From a virus: a stretch of DNA of 31,643 nt. The position numbers and the translations under genes were made by a program. A model generated the notes under the pieces. It searched no databases, was not told the DNA's origin, and saw only the letters and a list, made by a program, of their open reading frames with translations. Shown here in pieces: positions 7,691 through 17,600 of this stretch (positions within the stretch are counted from its first letter, which is position 1; every line of letters starts with the position of its first letter). The DNA lies in IMG/VR virus record IMGVR_UViG_3300024346_000314, positions 1 to 31,643 of that record; one strand, written 5' to 3'.

Positions 7691-9516
7691 TGAGTGATTA
7701 CGTAGGCGATAATAAATGGATACCCAAAGATGAGGGTGATGTAATGTCAGATAAAATTGTTTGGTCTACCAAACAAGTAAATGATCTTATGCTCGCAATG
7801 GACCAAGGTTTTAGACCTAAGGTTGCTATGCCATTCTACGAAGGTAAGAATTTCTTACGTAAAGGTAATATTGTTTTTGAATATACTGATGAAGAAATTA
7901 CAGAATTAGCACGATGCGCTACAGATATTGTTTATTTCGCAGAGAAATATGCAGTAGTAATGACAGATAATGGTATTCAACAAGTACAACTTAGAGAATA
8001 TCAAAAAAGAATGTTAAGAAATTTCCAAGATGAAAGATTTAACATTGTATTAGCATCAAGACAAATGGGTAAAACCGTTACAGCTAGTATTTTTAACGCA
8101 TGGTACTTAATCTTTAATACAGATAAAAACACACTACTTTTAGCCAATAAATCTGATTCTACAAAAGAGATCATCGATAAGGCAAAAGTTGTAGTTGAGA
8201 ATGTGCCATTCTTTATGAAACCTGGTATTATCAAATATGACGTTATGAACGTTCGTTGTGATAATGGTTGTAGATTAGTTGGACAAGCTACCACATCTAA
8301 AGCAGGTATTGGATTTACAATTCATAACTTATACTTAGATGAGTTTGCACATATTCACCCAACAATCGTGGATGCATTCTATGAAAACGTTTATCCTACA
8401 TTATCAGCATCTAAAGTATCTCGTATTACAATTACATCAACGCCAAATGGATTTAACAAATTTTATGAAATCTATGCAGCTGCAGATCGAGGTGATAATG
8501 AATACAAAGCAATGCGTATTGACTGGTGGGAACATCCAGATAGAGATGATGCATGGTATAAAAGAGAATTAGGTAACTTAGGAACTATTGAAGCCTTTAA
8601 TAGACAGTATGGAAATGAATTCGTTTCATCTTCTAACTTATTATTAGATCCAATAGATTTAAAGAAAATGAGAAAACGTATGAAGAAATATGTTTATCAT
8701 GATTTTGATGAATTCGACTATATTTCAATTGATGTAAAAAACTTCTTAATGTGGGATCCTACATTCGATATAGATACTACTAAAGATCCAGAAAATTTCT
8801 GGTTGTTTTCAGTAGATATTGCAGAAGGAAATGGTGGTGACTATTCAGTTATTAACATATTTCAAGTAGAACCTATGAATAAAGAAGAGATTAACAATGC
8901 TACAAATCCAGGAGCGATGTATGATTTCTTTAAAATAAATCAAGTTGGTATATTTAGATCAAATGAACACGTTATCGAAGATTTCGCAAAAGTGTTATAT
9001 ACATTATCATGTGAGATATTTTACAATGAGAACGTTAAGATGATCGTGGAATACAATACATATGGCTCGGTTTTATTTCAATACTTAAGATCAGTGTTTC
9101 CACAGAAAAATGATTTTGATGATGAGATGGTTGTTAAGTTTAGACATAGACATGATTCTAAGACATTAAAAGCAGGTATAAAAATAAAATCTGATAATAA
9201 AGCTATATTTTGTCAAAATTTTGCAAAGCTTTACAAAATAAATAGGATAAATATAACAGATGAAATGACTATAAATGAAGCGAGTCTTTTTGGAGGTTTA
9301 CCAAGAGGTGGTTATGGAGCTCAAATGGGAAATGATGATACTATTATGACCGTTATAAGTTCTACTGAATTTTTCAACACCACTGATTATGCCGATTATG
9401 TAGAAGAGCTTCTAGATTTTATAGATCCTGACTTACATGAAGAAATGGAAAAGATTTTATATAAAGATAGTTCATTTGATGGAGATTTACAGTACGACAT
9501 ATATGATTTGATATAA
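7690..9516 (+). CDS. 17: Terminase large subunit (T4 gp17-like packaging ATPase and nuclease)
   Basis: The 608-residue length fits T4 gp17 (610). The N-terminal ATPase domain has an adenine-binding Q motif near QLREYQ (100-105), Walker A SRQMGKT (123-129), Walker B LYLDEF (214-219) and coupling motif TSTPNG (about 249-254). The C-terminal nuclease domain has FSVDIAEG (Asp376), the acidic VEYNTYG segment and GNDDTIM near the C-terminus, the three clusters of the RNase H-fold nuclease. It cuts concatemeric DNA and pumps it into the prohead through the portal. The start overlaps the stop of the small terminase gene. It is followed by the sheath gene, the same order as 17-18-19 in T4. Confidence 0.97.
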   Translation: MSDYVGDNKWIPKDEGDVMSDKIVWSTKQVNDLMLAMDQGFRPKVAMPFYEGKNFLRKGNIVFEYTDEEITELARCATDIVYFAEKYAVVMTDNGIQQVQLREYQKRMLRNFQDERFNIVLASRQMGKTVTASIFNAWYLIFNTDKNTLLLANKSDSTKEIIDKAKVVVENVPFFMKPGIIKYDVMNVRCDNGCRLVGQATTSKAGIGFTIHNLYLDEFAHIHPTIVDAFYENVYPTLSASKVSRITITSTPNGFNKFYEIYAAADRGDNEYKAMRIDWWEHPDRDDAWYKRELGNLGTIEAFNRQYGNEFVSSSNLLLDPIDLKKMRKRMKKYVYHDFDEFDYISIDVKNFLMWDPTFDIDTTKDPENFWLFSVDIAEGNGGDYSVINIFQVEPMNKEEINNATNPGAMYDFFKINQVGIFRSNEHVIEDFAKVLYTLSCEIFYNENVKMIVEYNTYGSVLFQYLRSVFPQKNDFDDEMVVKFRHRHDSKTLKAGIKIKSDNKAIFCQNFAKLYKINRINITDEMTINEASLFGGLPRGGYGAQMGNDDTIMTVISSTEFFNTTDYADYVEELLDFIDPDLHEEMEKILYKDSSFDGDLQYDIYDLI

Positions 9517-9533
9517 ATTTCGAAAAGAGAATA

Positions 9534-9542
9534 GATATATAA
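9534..9542 (+). promoter_or_regulatory. Late-promoter-like motif before the sheath gene
   Basis: GATATATAA stands 29 bases before the sheath ATG, in an AT-rich gap after the terminase stop. Confidence 0.55.
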
Positions 9543-9571
9543 TAAAAGTAAAAAAATAAATAATAACAACT

Positions 9572-12400
9572 ATGGCACTAAGTCCTCAATTATTACAGTT
9601 CAAAAGCTCAGGCGTATATCGTCTAGAATTTGACAAATCGCAAACAGTTAATATTCCAGCTGAGACTATTAGACTTGTTGTTGGTAGATCTAAAAAAGGT
9701 CCATACAACACTCCGGTATTTATTGAAAACACTGAACAATTCGTTCAAGTTTTTGGTAGTATTGATGCGTCTTTAGAAAAGAAAGGAATGTACTTTCACA
9801 GATCATGTTTAGAGACTCTTTCAAGAGGACCTATCTTGGCTTTGAACTTAACCGCAGCTGACGCAGCGGACAGAGTTGCATTAGTATCTCCAGCTACAAA
9901 TTCTTCAGTTGAAGGATTAGCAGCAAGAGAAGCTTCTGTTCAATACAGTGACATTTTTGACACTGATAAATTCTGGGTTCCTTCAGACATTAAAACATTA
10001 TCAGCAGCTTCAAACACTGATGATGAATCAAATCACGCAATCACATTCGCAAACATCAAACAAGAACCTATTTCAGTTATTATCAGACAAGCTGCTAATA
10101 CTGCAGGTTTTGAAATGACAGCTAGACAATGGTATGGTGAAGGTAATGTACCAGAAGGTATTGATGAGTTAGATTACGTATCAGACTACATGGTAGATGT
10201 GTTCGTATATAAAGGACACTACGATGCTGCAATTTTAAACAATGACCCAACTTATGGCGCTTACTTTAGCGAAAAAGGTTTATTTAGAGATCAATTAGCT
10301 AAATTCACAGCATTAAGAGAAGTTAGTTTAGTAGCACAATACACTGGATCAGTTATTCCTGAATTCCAAGATCAAGAAGGTAATTTATTGTATATTGAAA
10401 CTTTGATCAACTTGGAAGCAAGAAGAACAGGTTTATTCTGTGCAATCAATGAAGAAGCTTTAGCAAATATTGATTTTGTTGGTAACGGTTTTAACATCTA
10501 TCAAGATTATAAAGTTCTTTCTCACAGAGTTGAGCAAGATGCTGCATCTGAAAATATTACACTTAATAAAACATGTATCGTTGACGGTAATGAATTAACA
10601 ATAGTTGGTACTACTGTTTCAGCTTTAAATACAGCAGGTATTACAGACGCAGGTTTCTTAAGAGCTGATATCGCTGGTGAATATACGCCAATTGTATCAA
10701 TTTCTGCAGACGGTTCAGATGTAGTTATCGAAACTGAATCAGCTATTAGAAAATCAACTTACGAAAAGTTTGTTGCTGGAACTGCAGCTACTTTTGGAGC
10801 TGGAGCTATTACAGTTGTTAACGGTGAAATCTTAATCGCATGCCCAACAGCAGTATTAACTACACCTGGAAGTCTTATTACTGGTAGCTTCTTATTAGCA
10901 GCTAACAACACAGATTACGTTGCAATTTCAACAGTAACCGAATTACACCCAGTTATTGGTGGTAATGTTGTAAAAATTACTGCAGCTGGTGGAGAATCAT
11001 TTAGCTCAACTTATGCTACTGCTTCTGCTACTTCAATTACTCCAAGATTAAGAACAACTTCAACTACATTTGAATTTACTGAAATTGAGCCAAACTCAAG
11101 AGCAGTTATGTTACCTACATTAGTAGATGATTACTACTTCTCAGATTTAGCAACTGGTAAATTTACATTATCTGCTACTTTAGCAAATGATACATTTGAT
11201 TGGACTGACGTTAAAGTTGGTATGTATGTACCTGCTGATGGCGGAAAATTAGCTAGAATTAAAAGAATTATCAAAACTACTGAAGCTGGATCTAACTTCT
11301 ATACATTTGAATGCCACAGACCAGTTTCTTCTAGACCTGCATACGCGCTTAAGAGATATGAAGAAAGTACAACTACTTACACTATGTTCCCATTAGCGGC
11401 AGCAACACAAGCAGATAAATCAATCGCAACTTTATTAACTCAAATGAAACCAGGTAATGGTTTATCAAACACATTGATTGACAAAGATGCTATCACATTC
11501 AGATATGTTGTAGATACTTTCGGTTCATTAGAAAACGGTAGTATTCTTAACAAAGAAGAAATTACAGCTCTTTGTAAAGAGAGACAAAATGCTTCTGCAA
11601 TTCTTAACGCACCAATGGTGAAAGAATTTAAAGCAGCAACTAATCCTTCTTTCTTAGATACAAACACTGGATCATTCGAAACAAGATTAGTAGCAACTGG
11701 AGGTAATTTAGAACTTAATCCTACTGCAATCTATACATTACCAAGTCTTACTGAAGGTGCAAACTTTGGTTTTTACTACTCACCAGGACTTAACGTAATT
11801 GAAAACGGTAGAACTAAAGTTATTCCACCAGCAGCTTACGTATCTAACAACTATGTTGATAAATATTTAAATGCATTGCCTTGGTCAATCATCGCAGGAC
11901 CTAGAAGAGGTGTTGTAGGTGGTACAGGTGTACAAGGATTAGAATTTGCATTTGATAAAACAGATAGAGATTTCTTAGAGCCATTCGGTATCAACCCAAT
12001 CGTATTCGAAAGAGGTGTTGGTTTGACTATCAAAGGTAACAAAACTGCACAACAATCAATTCAGTCAGCATTGTCTTCAGCTCACGTAAGAGAAGCAATG
12101 ATCTACATTGAAGATGGTTTAGCAGAAATCTTGAAAAACTACTTATTTGAATTCAACACAGCTCAAACAAGATTAGAGATTAAAACTTTAGCGGATTCAT
12201 TTATGGAATCAGTTAAAAAAGACGGAGGTGTATACGACTATAGAAACATCATGGACGGAACAAACAACACAAATGAAGTAATCGATAATAACATGGGTAT
12301 TTTAGATACATTTGTTGAGCCAGTTAAAGGTCTTGAAATCTTAGTATCGAGAGTAACTATCTTGAACACGGGAGAAATTGCAACCGGAAACTTTGCATAA
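9572..12400 (+). CDS. 18: Contractile tail sheath protein (T4 gp18-like)
   Basis: The 942-residue product has a typical sheath C-terminus: DRDFLEPFGINPIVFERGVG, then a long helical segment with REAMIYIEDGLAEILKNYLF and an ending LEILVSRVTILNTGEI, resembling the conserved C-terminal domain of contractile sheaths. The N-terminus (LSPQLLQFKSSGVYRLEFD) fits the arm that links sheath subunits. It is nearly 300 residues longer than T4 gp18 (659). The extra length is a Thr/Ala/Gly-rich beta-type insertion between about residues 320 and 560, probably displayed on the outside of the tail. Codon use is even and the gene is followed after 35 bases by the tube gene. Confidence 0.93.
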   Translation: MALSPQLLQFKSSGVYRLEFDKSQTVNIPAETIRLVVGRSKKGPYNTPVFIENTEQFVQVFGSIDASLEKKGMYFHRSCLETLSRGPILALNLTAADAADRVALVSPATNSSVEGLAAREASVQYSDIFDTDKFWVPSDIKTLSAASNTDDESNHAITFANIKQEPISVIIRQAANTAGFEMTARQWYGEGNVPEGIDELDYVSDYMVDVFVYKGHYDAAILNNDPTYGAYFSEKGLFRDQLAKFTALREVSLVAQYTGSVIPEFQDQEGNLLYIETLINLEARRTGLFCAINEEALANIDFVGNGFNIYQDYKVLSHRVEQDAASENITLNKTCIVDGNELTIVGTTVSALNTAGITDAGFLRADIAGEYTPIVSISADGSDVVIETESAIRKSTYEKFVAGTAATFGAGAITVVNGEILIACPTAVLTTPGSLITGSFLLAANNTDYVAISTVTELHPVIGGNVVKITAAGGESFSSTYATASATSITPRLRTTSTTFEFTEIEPNSRAVMLPTLVDDYYFSDLATGKFTLSATLANDTFDWTDVKVGMYVPADGGKLARIKRIIKTTEAGSNFYTFECHRPVSSRPAYALKRYEESTTTYTMFPLAAATQADKSIATLLTQMKPGNGLSNTLIDKDAITFRYVVDTFGSLENGSILNKEEITALCKERQNASAILNAPMVKEFKAATNPSFLDTNTGSFETRLVATGGNLELNPTAIYTLPSLTEGANFGFYYSPGLNVIENGRTKVIPPAAYVSNNYVDKYLNALPWSIIAGPRRGVVGGTGVQGLEFAFDKTDRDFLEPFGINPIVFERGVGLTIKGNKTAQQSIQSALSSAHVREAMIYIEDGLAEILKNYLFEFNTAQTRLEIKTLADSFMESVKKDGGVYDYRNIMDGTNNTNEVIDNNMGILDTFVEPVKGLEILVSRVTILNTGEIATGNFA

Positions 12401-12408
12401 TAAAATAA

Positions 12409-12417
12409 GATATATAA
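12409..12417 (+). promoter_or_regulatory. Late-promoter-like motif before the tube gene
   Basis: GATATATAA, followed by AATAAACACATAAAAACT, stands 18 bases before the tube ATG at 12436. Confidence 0.55.
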
Positions 12418-12435
12418 AATAAACACATAAAAACT

Positions 12436-12993
12436 ATGGCTTTACCACATTATTCAGAAGATCAAACACAGAAGAAAGGAAAGAACTTCGAACCAGTACA
12501 GGCTAACCTGTTTGAGGTGACTATCTTACCTCCTGATGGAGTAACTGGACAAGAATTGTTATTACAACACGTAAACACAATCTCGGGTCTTGCAGCTTTA
12601 CACAAAGAAGTTGCTGCTATCGAGCAAAAGTATAAATTCGCTACTAGATCATTCGCTGGTATGGTAGACAATACTTCAATCGATGTTACTGTAAACTTTT
12701 CATTGAACTTAAATGACGCTAACCAAGCGTACTTATACAAAACATTAAGACAATGGTACAGAGCACAATATAATCCAGAAACTGGTGAAATGGGCTTGAA
12801 AAAGAATTACGTAGGAACAATTGTAATTGTACAATTCAACAGAGAAGGTGATATTTGGAGAAAAATCACATTAGATGATTGCTTCATCACTTCAGGACTT
12901 GGATTCACAGATGCATTAGACTATTCAGCAGCTGACGTTCAAACATTAGAAATCACTTGGAGATCTGATGTATACGCAGAAGAAGTAAACTAA
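12436..12993 (+). CDS. 19: Tail tube protein (T4 gp19-like)
   Basis: The 185-residue length is close to T4 gp19 (163). The composition is beta-rich with NLFEVTILPP near the N-terminus, IDVTVNFSLNLNDANQ in the middle, a YLYKTLRQWYRAQYNPETGE helix, and a C-terminal LDDCFITSGLGFTDAL and LEITWRSDVY, the pattern of phage tube proteins of the T4/VgrG/Hcp fold. It should stack in hexameric rings inside the sheath and carry DNA during ejection. It lies directly after the sheath gene and is closed by a strong terminator at 13006-13040. Confidence 0.93.
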   Translation: MALPHYSEDQTQKKGKNFEPVQANLFEVTILPPDGVTGQELLLQHVNTISGLAALHKEVAAIEQKYKFATRSFAGMVDNTSIDVTVNFSLNLNDANQAYLYKTLRQWYRAQYNPETGEMGLKKNYVGTIVIVQFNREGDIWRKITLDDCFITSGLGFTDALDYSAADVQTLEITWRSDVYAEEVN

Positions 12994-13005
12994 TAAACAC
13001 TTAAT

Positions 13006-13040
13006 ATAAGAAGGTGATGAAAATTACCTTCTTATTTTTT
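13006..13040 (+). terminator. Strong intrinsic terminator after the tail tube gene
   Basis: ATAAGAAGGT (13006-13015) pairs perfectly with ACCTTCTTAT (13026-13035) around a 10-base loop, and a T run follows (13035-13040). It ends the sheath-tube unit. Confidence 0.9.
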
Positions 13041-13044
13041 GCAA

Positions 13045-13053
13045 GATAAATAT
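13045..13053 (+). promoter_or_regulatory. Late-promoter-like motif GATAAATAT
   Basis: It lies in GCAAGATAAATA, a 12-base string that recurs at 23907-23918 upstream of another gene. It immediately follows the tube terminator and precedes the ATG at 13081 by 27 bases. Confidence 0.45.
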
Positions 13054-13080
13054 AATATATTATTAACATATCAAAATATT

Positions 13081-13302
13081 ATGAATAACCACAAACTAAT
13101 TAAAAAACTTCAAGTTCTTCTTACAGAAGATGAAGTGGCTGCGGTTAATCGATGTATCTTAAACGATGCTATAGATACCGAAACAAGGCCAATATCTGTT
13201 AGTGCATGGATTCGAGACTTAATAAAAAAAGAATTAAGTATTAAATCAGTTGAACAACAGTCGTACGTAAAAAATAAAATTAAAAACCTAAACAACAAAT
13301 AA
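13081..13302 (+). CDS. Small ribbon-helix-helix-like DNA-binding protein
   Basis: The chosen ATG (MNNHKLIKKLQ) gives 73 residues. A TTG at 13039 in the same frame lies inside the terminator and is not credible. The N-terminal KLIKKLQVLLTEDEVAAVNR and the later ISVSAWIRDLIKKELS match the beta-strand, helix, turn, helix layout of Arc/MetJ-like repressors, in which the SAWIRDLI segment forms the second helix. A basic C-terminal tail (KNKIKNLNNK) could add DNA contact. It is a plausible regulator but may bind a protein partner instead. Its stop is one base before the start of the chaperone gene. Confidence 0.65.
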   Translation: MNNHKLIKKLQVLLTEDEVAAVNRCILNDAIDTETRPISVSAWIRDLIKKELSIKSVEQQSYVKNKIKNLNNK

Positions 13303-13303
13303 A

Positions 13304-14305
13304 ATGAGCGAAGAATTAAACAAAGAAGAAGCAGCTGCAGCAATGTTAGAAGCTAGAGATCAAATCAATAATCCTACAGCTAATCAACACAACAACGAAG
13401 AAATTGTAGTTGACATGTTAAGTGCTGTAGAATCAAAGGGATTGGGTAAAGTTAACATGGATAATTTTGGTCAAGCAAGACCTGAAAAATCTGCAGACCA
13501 ATTTCTAGGATGGATGATACTTGATCAAGAAGAATTACCATCAAAAGGTAAATTCTACCCACATGACACTATTATTAAAATCAGATCAGCGAGAGCTGCT
13601 GAGATCAGACATTTCTCAACAATGGATGAAAATAATTATATTGACATGGAAGAGAAATTGAATCACATTGTAGAAATGTGTACTCAACTTACTGCTGGTG
13701 AAAAAAGATTATCTTACAAAGATATTTTAGAAGAGGACAGAATTGTAATCTTATTAAGTATTAGAGATCTTACTTTCCCAGAACCAGAAAACAAATTAAT
13801 CCTCAAAGGTAAAACTGAACACACTAAAGTTCCCGTAGACATTGAATTGGCTTCAAGATATTTAGTTGCTACACAAGTACCTACCGAAATCGAGGCTTAT
13901 TACAGTTCTAAAGAAAGAACTTATGTTATCAAGACTAGATCTGCTGGTGAAGTTAGAATGCGTCCGCCTTCAATTGGTGTAATGCAAGAGATCACTAAGT
14001 ATCTTAAAGATCGTCAAGAAAAAGAAGTTGAGTTCGATAAAGCATTTATTCAAGTATTGCCTTACATCACACCAGATTGGAGACAATTGAATTTGCCTAG
14101 AATTTTTAGCTTAGAAGTTGATTATAAATCATGGGATCAAAATAAGTTTATGGTAATCTATAGACTTGCAGAAAAAATGAAAATTGGAGTTGAAACTACA
14201 TTAGAAATGGAATACGACGGGGAGATCGCAAAAGCCCCTCTTGATTTCCCAGGTGGCATCAAAAGTCTTTTCATTATTTCAGATCTCGCTGGAGAATTAC
14301 TTTAA
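13304..14305 (+). CDS. Tail assembly chaperone / baseplate hub-type protein (zero-frame product)
   Basis: This 333-residue protein contains LPSKGKFYP followed by IKIRSARAAEIRHFSTMDENN, a signature of the T4 gp26-like hub/chaperone family in which a 'LPSKG..Y' turn precedes a 'Ltare.d.l' helix. It lies between the tube gene and the tape measure, where tail phages encode a G/GT-type chaperone pair that coats the tape measure. The stop TAA at 14303-14305 sits in CTT TAA G. The next frame is open from 14241 to 14552 and carries a conserved-looking domain that begins upstream of any ATG, so a fraction of ribosomes probably shift +1 to make a 415-residue fusion. No signal or membrane segment is present. 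Confidence 0.8.
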   Translation: MSEELNKEEAAAAMLEARDQINNPTANQHNNEEIVVDMLSAVESKGLGKVNMDNFGQARPEKSADQFLGWMILDQEELPSKGKFYPHDTIIKIRSARAAEIRHFSTMDENNYIDMEEKLNHIVEMCTQLTAGEKRLSYKDILEEDRIVILLSIRDLTFPEPENKLILKGKTEHTKVPVDIELASRYLVATQVPTEIEAYYSSKERTYVIKTRSAGEVRMRPPSIGVMQEITKYLKDRQEKEVEFDKAFIQVLPYITPDWRQLNLPRIFSLEVDYKSWDQNKFMVIYRLAEKMKIGVETTLEMEYDGEIAKAPLDFPGGIKSLFIISDLAGELL

Positions 14306-14306
14306 G
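14291..14306 (+). other. Candidate +1 programmed frameshift site (CTT TAA G)
   Basis: In the zero frame the end reads GAA TTA CTT TAA. The CTT at 14300-14302 can slip to TTT (14301-14303), after which AAG at 14304 continues in the +1 frame. This is the same layout as the CTT TGA C site of bacterial prfB, with a GGAG purine stretch (14291-14294) five bases upstream in place of the prfB stimulatory Shine-Dalgarno-like element. The stop is TAA rather than TGA. Confidence 0.6.
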
Positions 14307-14552
14307 ACTAAGTTCTATCTGGGCATACATCTCAGAATGCAACCGTCAGAGATCGAGAACATGTATTACTACGAATTTTGGTACTACTTGAAAAATCTCT
14401 CGGAATACATTAAAGAGAAAAATAATCAGAATAAGGATCAGGAAGAACAGTCAGCGAAACAACAGAGTGAAATGAGCTCTAAATATAAAGCGCCGGCGAT
14501 GCCTAAGATCCAGGGAATGAAAGCACCTTCTATGAAGATGCCTAAATTCTAA
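14304..14552 (+). CDS. Frameshift-encoded C-terminal domain of the tail chaperone
   Basis: Read after the shift, this gives KTKFYLGIHLRMQPSEIENM and then YYYEFWYYLKNLSEYIKEKN, followed by a Gln/Lys-rich and Lys/Met/Pro-rich tail ending in KMPKF, 82 residues. The 'hlrm.p.ei..m.yyEf.yy' pattern resembles the second domain of tail chaperones (such as lambda T or T4 gp51-type proteins). The best ATG in this frame (14338) would cut off the first part of that domain, and the only earlier start codon is a TTG at 14241, so synthesis as a fusion with the preceding protein is the simplest reading. Independent initiation at either codon cannot be excluded. Confidence 0.65.
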   Translation, partial: KTKFYLGIHLRMQPSEIENMYYYEFWYYLKNLSEYIKEKNNQNKDQEEQSAKQQSEMSSKYKAPAMPKIQGMKAPSMKMPKF

Positions 14553-14553
14553 A

Positions 14554-14562
14554 GATATATAA
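14554..14562 (+). promoter_or_regulatory. Late-promoter-like motif before the tape measure gene
   Basis: GATATATAA lies just after the chaperone stop and immediately upstream of a 12-bp hairpin that precedes the tape measure gene. Confidence 0.5.
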
Positions 14563-14570
14563 AGAGTATG

Positions 14571-14600
14571 GACAAACGCTACGATACAGTAGCGTTTGTC
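14571..14600 (+). promoter_or_regulatory. Perfect 12-bp hairpin in the tape measure leader
   Basis: GACAAACGCTAC (14571-14582) pairs without mismatch with GTAGCGTTTGTC (14589-14600) around a GATACA loop. No T run follows, so it is not a standard terminator. It lies between a late-promoter-like motif and the tape measure start, so it would form the 5' end of that mRNA, possibly for stability or to set translation. Confidence 0.75.
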
Positions 14601-14626
14601 TTATACCTAAAAAAGACACAAGAAAA

Positions 14627-17600
14627 TTGGCTCAATTAATTCCACCATTTTTAGCAACCGCATTCGAAAGATTAGGCTCACAATCCAAAGCACTAGATCA
14701 AGTTGCTGTCAATACTAAAGCAACCGCGGAAGCAGTTTCAGTAGGAGGTGACTTGTATCAAAAAATGGACGAACTTGTCAAAGCACTTAAAAGCGGTGGC
14801 AGTGGAGGTGGTAAAGTATCCATAAAAGAAGCATTAGTACTTAGAATTACAGCAGGTGCACTAGAACCAATTGGACTTGGTTTAGGTGTAATTATTGATG
14901 CATTAGAAAGAGCACCAGAAGGCGCAGAGCTTAAATTAAAAATGGAAGCTCTTACCAATGGTTTATTAGCACTTGGAGATATTGGATGGTCAATCTTAAA
15001 ATTTGCAGCCTTAATGATATTAGCGTTACCATTATTAATCATTGCTGGAGTGGCGATGTTATTAATAGTACCTCTATTAAAATTAATGGTGGACGGTCTA
15101 ATGTGGGCTACCTCGAAATTAGATGAAAAGGGATTAGAGCGCATTACAGCATTGGGAGATGTTGGTAAAGCATTATTATGGTTATCTGTAAGTTTAGTAT
15201 TAATGGCGTTATTAGCTCCTCAGATATTACAAGGATTATTAGTAGCTGGCGTAGTTTTATTAGGTTTTGGATTAATTATGATGCTATTAGACAAAATGAA
15301 ATTAGATTCGAAAAGAATCGTTTTATTTGGTAAAGCTATACAAAGTTTAGCGCTAGGTGTTTTATTTTTAAGTGTATCACTTGTATTAATAGGACTTTTA
15401 GCAGAATATGTTCTGAAAGGTTTAGGAGTTGCAGCTTTGGTTATTTTAACCATTGGTGGAGTATTCTGGCTTATGGATAAAATGCAAGTTGATAAGGCTA
15501 TGAGAAAAACCGGTATGGCATTAATGTTTGCCGCTGGAGCTATTTTATCAATTGCTATTGCATTAGTATTATCTCACCTTATATTAAATTCTATAGGTTT
15601 TGAAGAAGTAGGTAAAGTAATGTTAATTGTTGGAGGCGTTGCACTAGTATTTGGCTTAATTGCCAAAAAAGTAGGAGATGTTAGAAAGGGTGCTATGGCA
15701 TTAATATTATGTGCCGTGGCCATAGTTGCATTATCACTTGCAATATGGATCATGAATATGATTCTTGGCGACATGAAAACCGAAGATGTTATCAAGACCG
15801 TTAAATCACTTGCTATAGTAGCTGGAGTTGCTCTAGTATTTGCACTTGCAGGTGAAGCTGATAAACAAATTAAAAATGGAGCACAGGCCATGATGTGGGC
15901 TGCGGGTTCATTAATAGTTTTGGCTATTGGTATATGGGCAATGAAAAAAGCACTAGATGGCGTTTCATGGGAAACTATTGCCATGATGGGTGCAATTATT
16001 GTTGGACTTGGAGTTGCAATGGGAGTTGCAGGTTTAGCAGACAAAGAAATTGAAAAGGGTTCGGCAGCAATGATCGTTGCAGCTATTGCAATGGTTACAA
16101 TAGCTATTGGTGTTTTTGCAATGAAAAAAGCACTTGACGGTGTTACTTGGGAAAATCTAGGTATGATGGGTGCAGTTATCGTTGGACTCGCTGTTGCTAT
16201 GGGTGTTGCGGGAATTGGACCAATTCCAGTTGCTATAGCATTAGGTTCAGCTGCGATGATAGTAGCTGGTGTTGCATTAATAACTTTAGGACTTGGCACA
16301 AAAATGTTTATGGTAGCTTTAAAAGATGCTACTTGGGAAAAGGTAGGTATGATGGGTGCTGTAATTGTTGGCGTAGGTTTAGCATTTGCGGGTGCTGGTT
16401 TTGCCGCACCATTTATAGTTATAGGTGCAGCTGCAATGGGAATTGCAGGACTTGCATTATTACCAGTTGCTTTAGGTGTACTTGCATTAAGTAAACTACC
16501 AATAGCAGAAATGTTCGCATCAAAAGGATTATTTGGAGATAGCGGTAATGTAACCAAAGGTTTCTTAGGAATCGGTGGTGGTAGAGCAATGACCAATATG
16601 GAAGTTATGTTTGAAGCTATTGCAAATTCATTCTCACTTGGTCCATTACAAATTGCTGCATTATATGTTACTTCACCTGCATTAATTATGGCTGGAATTG
16701 CATTAATTACGATTGCTAAAGGTTTACAAGAATTCCAAAAAATAGCTGCAGAAACAGACTTACTTTTATTAGGTGTTAATGTAACCCTAATAACAACTAT
16801 ATTAGCAAATGCTTTCGGAGAAATCGGTAAGAAATTTCCAGGAGGTGCTGCAGGATTATTTACCAGTGGATCATTTGTTTCACAGGGTATTACATCAGTA
16901 ATGGGAATGGGTGAAGCTTTAACCAACATAGCGATGGGTATGCAAAATATGGCAAACCTTAAGTTCCCAGTAAAATACGATAAAAACGGTAAACCTATTG
17001 CGTATGAATCAATGGATTCTGATGCACCTGCAAGAGTAGCTGCAAATACAATGGCTATCGTATATGGTTTAAGTACAGTTTTCGGAGAAGTTGGTAAAGA
17101 ATATGGAGTTAAGAAAAGTGTAGCAGATTGGTTATTTGGAACTAGTCCAAAGAATCCTGTTGAAATAGGTATTCAATCCGTAATGGGAATGGGAGGTGCT
17201 TTAACAGGTATTGCTATGGGATTCCAAGCAATGGCTGATCTTAGATTCCCAATAGCATGGGACAAAGATGGTAAACCAACAGCTTATGCCGAAGGTATTG
17301 ATTTAGAGGCTGCAGCAATACGTGTTGCAAATAACACAAGAACAATTGTAACTTCATTAAGCGGTACATTTGCAGATATTGGTGCAGGACAAAAATCATC
17401 ATGGTGGGGCGGAGATACTGATTTCCAAAAAGGTGTTGACGTAGTAGCAGGTTTAGGTACTCCTTTGAAAAACCTAGCCGAAAGTGTTATTATGATGGCT
17501 GATATGAAATTTCCAACAACTTATGATAAAGATGGTAAAGCTACAGGATGGATTAATCTTTCTGCAATGACACCTGAAGATATAAAAGCCAAAATAGGTA

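Noticed and set aside
13039-13080. TTG start for the RHH-like gene
   Set aside because: The TTG sits at the terminator T run, and the ATG at 13081 has a better leader and starts the recognisable domain.
15574-16929. A 451-codon open frame on the minus strand
   Set aside because: It lies antisense to the tape measure and results from its repetitive Gly/Ala/Ile codons. The composition is Pro/Ala/Ile-rich with no start context.
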